Program-made: the position numbers and the translations under genes
Shown: positions 1-5,221 of the stretch, piece by piece
How the letters are laid out: the number at the start of each line of letters is the position of its first letter
Numbering within the stretch: the first letter of the stretch is position 1
Source: Acidobacteriota bacterium
Lineage (GTDB): Bacteria > Acidobacteriota > Vicinamibacteria > Vicinamibacterales > 2-12-FULL-66-21
Length of the DNA stretch: 6,266 nucleotides
Direction: 5' to 3'
Assembly (NCBI GenBank): GCA_020200195.1
Contig: JAIVJE010000056.1
Span: forward strand, 1 to 6,266
The notes under the pieces: generated by a model
Database searches by the model: none
Told to the model about the DNA's origin: nothing
Seen by the model: the letters and a program-made list of their open reading frames with translations, nothing else

Positions 1-371
1 CGTCGGCACCGTCTGGAGTATCGTCCGAGACCTCGATTTCCGCGGGCACAACCGACCGCATGGAGCCGTCAGCAAGATGCTCAATCTGCTCGTGTTTCCA
101 GCACTCCAGCGGGTAGGTCACCAGATGAGTACCGTGTTGCTTGGCGTAGCTGACGTAATCCTTGTAAAGCCCGATCAGCTCGTGCGTGAACCAAAGCATG
201 CCTTGCTGACGGCCTGCGGGGTTCAGGACGGTACTCACCGGTCTTGAGACGTGTGAGCGCCCTCAAGGGTCCATCGAAGCCACGATACAGCGTCAACGTG
301 ACCGGGCTTCTGCTTGGTACGGACTTCGACACTACGATCTTCGTGGGGGCGGCACTGCCTCGCAAAGACAT
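1..371 (-). pseudogene. Frameshifted remnant of an unrecognised protein gene, running off the left edge
   Basis: No single frame is open throughout, yet two successive minus-strand frames read like real protein. From the ATG at 371-369 the product begins MSLRGSAAPTKIVVSK and continues through LYRGFDGPLRALTRL and KTGEYR. Near position 227 the sense shifts by one base: dropping one C of a CC pair joins R directly to LNPAGRQQGMLWFTHELIG, which continues through YKDYVSYAKQHG, THLVTYPLECWKHEQIEH and SMRSVVPAEIEV to the window edge. The downstream part is rich in Trp, Tyr, His and Phe and unlike chance high-GC translation. A third frame upstream (about 540-380, with AISELRAKVLGVGDG and ALRRLARYA) may be an earlier part of the same gene behind a second frameshift, or chance. 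I do not recognise the family. The YRG and LWFT motifs faintly recall ADP-ribosyltransferase-like folds, which is a guess. A sequencing error at 227 would instead leave an intact gene. Confidence 0.4.
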
Positions 372-477
372 GTCTTCTTCTGCGTCGCGCAGCATAGCGA
401 GCGAGGCGGCGCAGCGCAATCCCGTCGCCGACCCCGAGCACCTTTGCCCGTAGCTCGCTGATCGCGTACAAAGAAAT

Positions 478-496
478 GGCCGGCGTCCAACCGGCC
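478..496. repeat. Inverted repeat, 6-bp stem
   Basis: GGCCGG (478-483) and CCGGCC (491-496) form a perfect 6-bp stem with a 7-nt loop. It lies within the structured stretch 3' of tRNA-Pro. No T-run follows on either strand, so I do not call it a terminator. Confidence 0.45.
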
Positions 497-517
497 CCAT
501 GTGAAGCGCCGACGAGC

Positions 518-534
518 GCCGACCTTCGGTCGGC
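518..534. repeat. Inverted repeat, 7-bp stem with 3-nt loop
   Basis: GCCGACC (518-524) pairs perfectly with GGTCGGC (528-534) around the loop TTC. Just before it, AGCGCCGAC occurs twice (505-513 and 515-523, period 10), the second copy overlapping the left arm. No U-tract follows. It is one of three hairpins between the left-edge remnant and the tRNA. Confidence 0.45.
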
Positions 535-546
535 CGGAGTTCAGTT

Positions 547-568
547 CAGGGTAACCACAGGGTAACCA
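547..568. repeat. Exact tandem 11-bp direct repeat (CAGGGTAACCA x2)
   Basis: CAGGGTAACCA at 547-557 is followed immediately by an identical copy at 558-568. Each unit contains the palindrome GGTAACC. The 11-bp period places both copies on the same face of the DNA helix, as expected for adjacent protein-binding sites. Paired short direct repeats of this size resemble arm-type integrase sites or operator half-sites. It lies about 79 bp beyond the 3' end of the tRNA gene. The binding protein is unknown and the function is inferred. Confidence 0.55.
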
Positions 569-590
569 TTTACCCCCGTACACGCCCGAT

Positions 591-614
591 CATGACCGGC
601 CATCGCCGGTCATG
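591..614. repeat. Perfect 10-bp inverted repeat next to tRNA-Pro
   Basis: CATGACCGGC (591-600) and GCCGGTCATG (605-614) form a perfect 10-bp stem with the 4-nt loop CATC. A competing stem, GGCCAT (598-603) with ATGGCC (612-617), overlaps it, so the two structures exclude each other. Transcripts of the surE-tRNA unit reading leftward would carry this hairpin about 33 nt after the tRNA, but no U-run follows on that strand. On the plus strand a six-T run occurs at 633-638, 18 nt after the stem, which is too far for a standard intrinsic terminator. It may be a processing or attenuation structure, or part of an attachment site. Confidence 0.5.
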
Positions 615-646
615 GCCGATCGTATTTGCCAATTTTTTGGATTTAG

Positions 647-723
<77 letters not shown>

Positions 724-735
724 ACGGCAAGATCG

Positions 736-1503
736 TCATTCTACCTCAACGCGTCCCGGGAGCGAAATGCCGAGCGCCGCGACCGCCTGCAGCGCATCGT
801 GCGCGGTCATGTCGGGCTGCAGCGGCGTAATCGACACGAACCCGTCGGTGACCGCCTGATAGTCCGATCGATCGTGCGGCTCCCACAGGTTCTGCCCTTC
901 CTCGATCCAGAAGTACGGCCGGCTTCGCGGATCCAGCCGCTCGGCGACAACGGTGACGTGGTTGCGCTTGCCTTGACACGTCACGCGCATGCCGCGCGGT
1001 TGCCCGGGCGGCACGTTGATGTTCAGAAACACCCGCGGATCCAGTCCACGGCTGAGCACCGCCTCCGCCACCGACGCCGCAATCGCCGCCGCCGGTCCGA
1101 ACTCGTAGGTCTCGGCGCTTCGCTCGATCGAAACGGCGAGGCTCGGCACTCCCAGCAGCGCCCCCTCCAGAGCTCCCGCCACGGTCCCCGAATACGTCAC
1201 GTCGTCTCCCAGGTTGTAGCCCTTGTTGATCCCGGAAACGATGAGGTCCGGGATCCGCCGGTACACCTGCGTGACGGCGATGTTCACGCAGTCGGTGGGT
1301 GTGCCGTCGACTTCGTAGACGCCGTCGCGCAGGGTCTCGAGCCGCAGCGGCCGCCGCAGCGTAAGCGCATGGCCTATCGCGCTGGCCTCGGCGTGCGGCG
1401 CCACGATCGTCACGTCGCCCAGCGCGCGCAACGCCTCGGCAAGCGCATGAATGCCTTCCGAGTGCACCCCGTCGTCATTCGTCACCAGGATTTGCTTCGT
1501 CAT
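736..1503 (-). CDS. surE: 5'/3'-nucleotidase SurE
   Basis: SurE is a cytoplasmic metal-dependent phosphatase that dephosphorylates 5'- and 3'-nucleoside monophosphates; in E. coli it is linked to stationary-phase survival. The 255-residue product opens with the family signature MTKQILVTNDDG, giving metal ligands D10 and D11. The APHAEASAIGHA segment supplies S41, and SGINKGYNLGDDVTYSGT supplies N93 with the conserved SGT(V)AGALEG follow-on. Length and motif spacing are normal. The start (ATG at 1503) is fixed by the conserved N-terminus, although no clear Shine-Dalgarno precedes it. It lies 18 nt after the MFS permease stop and 12 nt before tRNA-Pro, so it is both inside the minus-strand cluster and likely co-transcribed with the tRNA. 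A TATAAT hexamer over the permease stop codon could give it its own promoter. The usual partner pcm is not in this window. Confidence 0.97.
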   Translation of the reverse strand: MTKQILVTNDDGVHSEGIHALAEALRALGDVTIVAPHAEASAIGHALTLRRPLRLETLRDGVYEVDGTPTDCVNIAVTQVYRRIPDLIVSGINKGYNLGDDVTYSGTVAGALEGALLGVPSLAVSIERSAETYEFGPAAAIAASVAEAVLSRGLDPRVFLNINVPPGQPRGMRVTCQGKRNHVTVVAERLDPRSRPYFWIEEGQNLWEPHDRSDYQAVTDGFVSITPLQPDMTAHDALQAVAALGISLPGRVEVE

Positions 1504-1520
1504 CGCGAGCGCGAACGTCG

Positions 1521-1526
1521 ATTATA
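1521..1526 (-). promoter_or_regulatory. Possible -10 element for surE
   Basis: The minus strand reads a perfect TATAAT here, overlapping the TAA stop of the upstream permease gene. The surE ATG follows 17 nt after it, so the leader would be only about 10 nt. The hexamer 17 bp upstream, CGGTGA, is a poor -35 match. The same TATAATCG octamer occurs before hemH. Confidence 0.35.
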
Positions 1527-2793
1527 ACAATGAACCGCGCGACTCACCGGCGCCGCGCGCAGGCGCGATCGCCGCGAGCAGAACCGTGGCGACGAGCGCG
1601 AGCGCTGCCCCCGTGAGGAACGCGGCCTGGGGTGAAACACGCGTCCAGATGAGGCCGAACAGCAGGCTTGCCGCGAGGCTGCCGATTCCCAGGGCGGCGT
1701 TGTAGACGCCGAACGCGGTGCCGCGCGCGGACGCGGGCGCCATGTCAGCGACCCACGCCTTCTCCACTCCCTCCGTCAGCCCGAAGTACAAACCGTACGA
1801 TAGGAAAATCGCAATCACGGCGGTCGGCGTGTCGAATGTAGCGAAGCCGGCGTAGACGAGTGCGTACACGATCCATCCGAACGCGATCACGGTGCGACGG
1901 CCGAAGCGATCCGACAGCGCTCCCCCGCCCAGCGATGATGCCACTTTGACCACGTGGAGCGCCGACCAGAGGAGCGGAATCCAGAACGTGGCCACGCCGA
2001 GATCGCTCAAGCGGAGCAAGAGGAACGCGTCGCTCGCATTACCCAGCGCGAAAACGAAAATCACGGCCATCGCCCGGTAGAAGGAGGATGGGAGGCGTGG
2101 AAGGTCCGGCTGAAGCCGGACACGACGATCGTCTTTGTCAAGGTCCGGCTGAAGCCGGACACTACGATCGTCCGCACGAACGTCCGCGCCCGGGAGCCGC
2201 AGGATGATCAGAATGACGATGATGCCGGGAATGATCGTCAATGCGAACAGCGTGCGGTATTCGCCGGGGTAGAAGTACAGAAAGACGGACGCGAGCAGCG
2301 GCCCCAGAACCGCTCCGGCATGATCCATCGCGCGGTGGAATCCGAACACACGGCCACGTGCGTCCACCGCAGCAAACGACGCGAGCATCGAGTCTCGCGG
2401 GGCCCCGCGGATGCCTTTACCGACCCGATCCGTGAAACGAATCGCGACGACCTGGGTCCATGTCGAGGCCAGCGCAATCAGCGGACGCGCGGCGGATGAC
2501 AGACCGTAGCCGGCGAGGACCAGGCGCTTCGGAGACTTCGTCCGGTCCGACAACCATCCGGATCCGATTTTGAGCGCGCTGTTGGCCGCTTCCGCAACGC
2601 CTTCGACGACGCCGAGGGACATGGCCCCGGCGCCGAGTACCCGCGTCAGGAAGAGCGGGAGGAGCGGGTAGATCATCTCCGAGGCCGTGTCGGTGAAGAA
2701 GCTCACCCACCCGAGCATCCACACCGGCCGCGACAAGCCGAAGCGCGGGCTTTTCGGAGCCGCTGATGTGTGCTGGAGCTCGCCGGTGCTCAC
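1522..2793 (-). CDS. MFS permease with a repeat-derived central loop
   Basis: This is a 423-residue major facilitator superfamily inner-membrane transporter; its substrate cannot be told from sequence. The first half starts with FFTDTASEMIYPLLPLFL (about 32-49). The family A-motif occurs in both halves, as GWLSDRTKSPKR (79-90) and GGALSDRFGRR (290-300), and DRVGKGIRGAPRDS lies at 122-135. Hydrophobic segments fit twelve helices. The loop between helices 6 and 7 (about 203-235) contains two copies of VRLQPDL (from V212 and V225) encoded by palindromic repeats, a hydrophilic addition not expected in the family. The GTG start at 2793 overlaps the acyltransferase-like gene's TGA by 4 nt (GTGA) and has no Shine-Dalgarno, which suggests translational coupling. 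An MFS carrier paired with a membrane acyltransferase homologue may handle related sugar or lipid-type substrates, but that is inference. Confidence 0.9.
   Translation of the reverse strand: MSTGELQHTSAAPKSPRFGLSRPVWMLGWVSFFTDTASEMIYPLLPLFLTRVLGAGAMSLGVVEGVAEAANSALKIGSGWLSDRTKSPKRLVLAGYGLSSAARPLIALASTWTQVVAIRFTDRVGKGIRGAPRDSMLASFAAVDARGRVFGFHRAMDHAGAVLGPLLASVFLYFYPGEYRTLFALTIIPGIIVILIILRLPGADVRADDRSVRLQPDLDKDDRRVRLQPDLPRLPSSFYRAMAVIFVFALGNASDAFLLLRLSDLGVATFWIPLLWSALHVVKVASSLGGGALSDRFGRRTVIAFGWIVYALVYAGFATFDTPTAVIAIFLSYGLYFGLTEGVEKAWVADMAPASARGTAFGVYNAALGIGSLAASLLFGLIWTRVSPQAAFLTGAALALVATVLLAAIAPARGAGESRGSLL
2101..2172 (+). repeat. Two-copy palindromic VRLKPD/VRLQPD repeat inside the MFS gene
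   Basis: Two 33-nt units (2101-2133 and 2140-2172) differ at one base and are spaced 39 nt apart, exactly 13 codons. Each contains GTCCGGC-TGAA-GCCGGAC (2104-2121 and 2143-2160), a 7-bp stem with a 4-nt loop, followed by ACGACGATCGTC or ACTACGATCGTC. On the plus strand the core matches the forward copies in hemH, so it is antisense to the permease gene, which reads it as VRLQPD. Confidence 0.9.
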
Positions 2794-3935
2794 GCGCGCA
2801 GGAAGATGCGGCTACGGTACATCCACGCGAGCAGCACGTACAAGATGGCGAGGTGCGCCATCGCGTAGGCCAGAGAGGCGTTCTTCGGTGCAGCGAACGG
2901 CGCGAAGTAATGCAAATAAATGTAGCGGCTGAGCGAGGTGCCTTCACCGGCTCCCGGTACCGTGATGGTCGCTAGCGTCTCTACGAGAAACCCGGAGATG
3001 ACATAGAGCGCGAGCGCGTTGACGCCGAGCACGACCAGCGGACCGGTCCAGCGGCGCCAGCCTTTGATGTCTATCGCCCAGTCGAACAGCGCCAGGATCA
3101 AGGCGGCGGCACCGGCCGTGAAGCAGACGTAGGAACTGGTCCACAGGCTCTTGTTGATCGGGAACACGAAGCCCCAGGCGGTCCCGACGATAATCCCGAC
3201 GATTCCGGCGATCGCCAGAACGGCGGCTCTCCGGTGCGGCGTTTCCGCGGCCTGGATCCACAGCCCGGCCACGCATCCCAGGAGCGTGGTGGCGATGGCG
3301 GGGACGGTGCTCAGGAGACCTTCCGGATCCCAACGCGGCTTCCACAGGTGGCCGCCCATCAGAGCCCGGTCGAGATGCGCGCCCAGGTTGCCTTCAGGAG
3401 ACAGGTCGCCGGCGACTCCGCCCGGCGGCGGTACGAGCATGAGGACCGCCCAATACCCGAGCGCAAGCACGGCGGCGAGCGTCGCGAGGATGCCCGCGGC
3501 CCGAAGCGGCCGCGCGGCCGAGCGCGGATCCTTCCGGACGATGTAATAGGCGGCAGCCGCGATCAGATAGCAGACCGCGATCCGCTGGAGCACGCCGGGG
3601 ATCCGCCAGCGTTCCAGGTCGAAGAGAGGATAGCCGGCGAGGAACAGGCCCAGCCCGAAGATGATCGCGGCGCGTCTGAGGATTCGTGACGGACGCTCGA
3701 CCTTCCGCGACAGCGTGATCGACACGCCGGCGATGAACAGGAAAAAGGGAAAGATCAGATCTGTCGGCGTCCACCCGTGCCACTGTGCGTGAAGGAGCGG
3801 AGGGTAGACATTGTCCCAGTCTCCAGGGTTGTTCACGATGACCATCGCCGCCATCGTCAGACCGCGAAAGACGTCGAGCGAGATCAGACGCGTGGCAGCG
3901 CCTGTCGCGGGCGTGACGACGGTGTGGGTGGCCAT
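2790..3935 (-). CDS. NagX/HGSNAT-like membrane acyltransferase homologue (COG4299, DUF5009)
   Basis: This 381-residue polytopic membrane protein resembles heparan-alpha-glucosaminide N-acetyltransferase and the bacterial NagX/YeiB-type relatives. The human enzyme moves acetyl groups across the lysosomal membrane onto terminal glucosamine. Visible family signatures are SLDVFRGLTMAAMVIVNNPG (19-38), LLHAQWHGWTPTDLIFPFFL (47-66), DPEGLLSTVPAIATTLLG (203-220) and FPINKSLWTSSYV (258-270). H49 aligns with the His of human QHAPWNG, the proposed catalytic residue. About ten to eleven hydrophobic helices can be counted. Bacterial substrates are mostly unknown, so acetylation of an amino sugar is inference. 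The start ATG at 3935 lies just inside the divergent promoter region and gives a very short leader. The gene is first in the minus-strand cluster and overlaps the MFS gene. Length is normal for bacterial members. Confidence 0.9.
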   Translation of the reverse strand: MATHTVVTPATGAATRLISLDVFRGLTMAAMVIVNNPGDWDNVYPPLLHAQWHGWTPTDLIFPFFLFIAGVSITLSRKVERPSRILRRAAIIFGLGLFLAGYPLFDLERWRIPGVLQRIAVCYLIAAAAYYIVRKDPRSAARPLRAAGILATLAAVLALGYWAVLMLVPPPGGVAGDLSPEGNLGAHLDRALMGGHLWKPRWDPEGLLSTVPAIATTLLGCVAGLWIQAAETPHRRAAVLAIAGIVGIIVGTAWGFVFPINKSLWTSSYVCFTAGAAALILALFDWAIDIKGWRRWTGPLVVLGVNALALYVISGFLVETLATITVPGAGEGTSLSRYIYLHYFAPFAAPKNASLAYAMAHLAILYVLLAWMYRSRIFLRA

Positions 3936-3970
3936 GAAGCGCCTAGTATAATCGCGTCAGGATAGCCCCA
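3936..3970. promoter_or_regulatory. Divergent promoter region between the acyltransferase-like gene and hemH
   Basis: Only 35 nt separate the two divergent start codons. The plus strand has TATAAT at 3947-3952, facing hemH. The minus strand has TATACT at 3950-3945, facing the acyltransferase-like gene. These -10-like boxes overlap by 4 bp, so the two polymerases should exclude each other if both are used. Neither has a recognisable -35. Leaders would be about 10 nt or less, so near-leaderless transcripts are possible on the minus side. AGGA at 3959-3962, 8 nt before the hemH GTG, is a reasonable Shine-Dalgarno and supports that start. Confidence 0.5.
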
Positions 3971-5119
3971 GTGCCACCCCCGTTCGACGCCGTCCTCATC
4001 ATCGCTTTCGGAGGACCGCAGGGTCCGGAGGACGTTCGCCCGTTCCTCGACAACGTCCTTCGCGGCCGCCGGGTGACCCCTGCGCGTGTGGAGGAGGTCG
4101 CACATCATTACGCGTTGTTCGGCGGCGTATCGCCGCTGACGGCACATACGGAACGACAGGCCGAGGGCCTGCGCAAGCGTGTACGCGCCGCCGGCGTGCC
4201 GCTGCGCGTGTATGTCGGGATGCGGAACTGGCATCCCTATCTGCGCGACACGCTCGCAGCAATGTCTCGAGACGGCGTGCGCCGTGCGATCGGATTCATC
4301 GCGGCCGCTCACCGGAGCTATTCGAGCTGCACTCAGTACAAGGAGAACGTGGCGGAGGCGCGCGCGGCAGTCTGCGCGATGGGGCTCGCCGACGTCGAGG
4401 TCACGTACGTCGCCGACTGGCACACGCACCCGGATTTCATAGCGGCGAATGCCGAGCATGTACACGCGGCGCGCGTGCAGCTTCCGCATGCGCTGCGGGA
4501 CCGCGCGCGGCTCGTGTTCACCGCGCACAGCATCCCCGTCGCGATGGCCCAGCGATATCCCTATTGCGCGCAGTTCGAGGAAACGGCGCGGTTGATAGAC
4601 GAAGAGGTCCGGCTAAAGCCGGACACTACGACCGATACTACGGGCCAGGTCCGGCTAAAGCCGGACACTACCGGTGATGCACAGGTCCGGCTGAAGCCGG
4701 ACACTACCGGTGATCACGAGGTCCGGCTCAACCAGGACACCACGCCGGACACGGCGCATGATGTGACGGCGGTAGCGTCCGGCTTAAGCCGGACCTACGA
4801 CACGGTGTATCAGAGTCGTAGCGGACGCCCTGAGGATCCCTGGCTGGGGCCTGACGTGTGCGACTACCTGCGCGAGCAACGAGCGCACGGGCTCGAGGCG
4901 GCGGTGCTCTGCCCCGTCGGCTTTCTCTGCGATCATATGGAAGTGCTGTACGACCTCGACGTGGAAGCAGCGCAGGTCGCACGCGAGATCCGGCTGCCGA
5001 TGGTGCGCGCGCAGGCCGTCAACGACCATCCGCGCTTCCTGGACATGATGTGCGACGTGGTGTTCGACACCTACGCGCGGTATGACCACTCCACGCCGCT
5101 GCAGATCGTGGCCGGCTGA
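3971..5119 (+). CDS. hemH: Ferrochelatase with a repeat-derived insertion
   Basis: HemH inserts ferrous iron into a porphyrin near the end of haem synthesis; whether the substrate is protoporphyrin IX or coproporphyrin III is not decided here. The 382-residue product begins FDAVLIIAFGGPQGPEDVRPF, a typical N-terminus, from a GTG start with AGGA 8 nt upstream. The metal-binding His is H186 in FTAHSIP, and the partner Glu is E324 in PVGFLCDHMEVLYDLD. YDTVYQSRSGRPEDPWLGPD (276-295) is also family-typical. Between E212 and Y276 lies about 63 residues of VRLKPDTT-type repeats encoded by palindromic DNA; without them the protein is about 319 residues, normal for the family. The insertion falls after the helix following the catalytic His and before the YQSR strand, probably a surface loop, so activity may survive. 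No other haem gene is adjacent within the window. The C-terminus shows no cysteine cluster suggesting a [2Fe-2S] site. Confidence 0.96.
   Translation: MPPPFDAVLIIAFGGPQGPEDVRPFLDNVLRGRRVTPARVEEVAHHYALFGGVSPLTAHTERQAEGLRKRVRAAGVPLRVYVGMRNWHPYLRDTLAAMSRDGVRRAIGFIAAAHRSYSSCTQYKENVAEARAAVCAMGLADVEVTYVADWHTHPDFIAANAEHVHAARVQLPHALRDRARLVFTAHSIPVAMAQRYPYCAQFEETARLIDEEVRLKPDTTTDTTGQVRLKPDTTGDAQVRLKPDTTGDHEVRLNQDTTPDTAHDVTAVASGLSRTYDTVYQSRSGRPEDPWLGPDVCDYLREQRAHGLEAAVLCPVGFLCDHMEVLYDLDVEAAQVAREIRLPMVRAQAVNDHPRFLDMMCDVVFDTYARYDHSTPLQIVAG
4605..4794 (+). repeat. Five-copy palindromic repeat array inside hemH
   Basis: The core GTCCGGC-NNNN-GCCGGAC occurs at 4607-4624 (loop TAAA), 4649-4666 (TAAA) and 4685-4702 (TGAA). 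A decayed copy with three changes in its loop and right arm lies at 4721-4738, and a copy with loop TTAA lies at 4777-4794. Spacings are 42, 36, 36 and 56 nt, so the first four share one reading frame (VRLKPDTT three times, then VRLNQDTT) and the fifth is read in another. Copies two and three belong to nearly identical 36-nt units continuing ACTACCGGTGAT. A half-copy, GCCGGACAC, remains at 4744-4752. Confidence 0.92.
4777..4794 (-). repeat. Inverted terminal copy of the hemH repeat
   Basis: GTCCGGCTTAAGCCGGAC is a perfect 18-bp palindrome, but its flanks show its orientation. Read on the minus strand it is preceded by TCGTAG and followed by GCTACCG, matching the AG and ACTACCG flanks of the forward copies. 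The array therefore starts with forward copies and ends with an inverted one, like paired REP/BIME units. Here hemH reads it in a different frame, as SGLSRT, before rejoining the conserved sequence at Y276. Confidence 0.7.
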
Positions 5120-5221
5120 TACAACTTTCCGGAGCGCCGCCGCGTCAAAAACTACACGGGTTCGGCAGGTTCGTTGGGTTTTACATTCGTAACAAACGTT
5201 CTCAGTCGATCACGAGTGTCT

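Noticed and set aside
1954..2499. A 181-codon plus-strand open frame containing VRLKPDTT twice
   Set aside because: It is a shadow of the MFS gene. The repeat is open on both strands, so the peptide appears here too, but only the minus strand shows transporter motifs and helices.
3234..3689. A 151-codon plus-strand open frame
   Set aside because: It is antisense to the acyltransferase-like gene, whose conserved DPEGLLSTVPAIATT and membrane segments define the coding strand; no independent start signal or motif was seen.
3884..4528. A 214-codon minus-strand open frame over the hemH 5' half
   Set aside because: It is antisense to conserved ferrochelatase sequence and covers the divergent promoter region; its composition is the Arg/His/Ala-rich type common in high-GC shadow frames.
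4607..4624. Intrinsic terminator (7-bp GC stem)
   Set aside because: No T-run follows, the same hairpin occurs five times within the gene, and conserved ferrochelatase coding sequence continues beyond it.
4605..4794. CRISPR array
   Set aside because: The repeat cores are spaced at 36-42 nt, but the intervening pieces are short, similar to one another and translated in one frame. One copy is inverted, and the block lies within a conserved gene with no cas genes nearby.
5120..5221. Terminator or promoter between hemH and the secreted protein gene
   Set aside because: I found no stem followed by a T-run and no convincing -35/-10 pair. TTGGGT near 5174 and TTTACA near 5180 lack a matching -10 at normal spacing.
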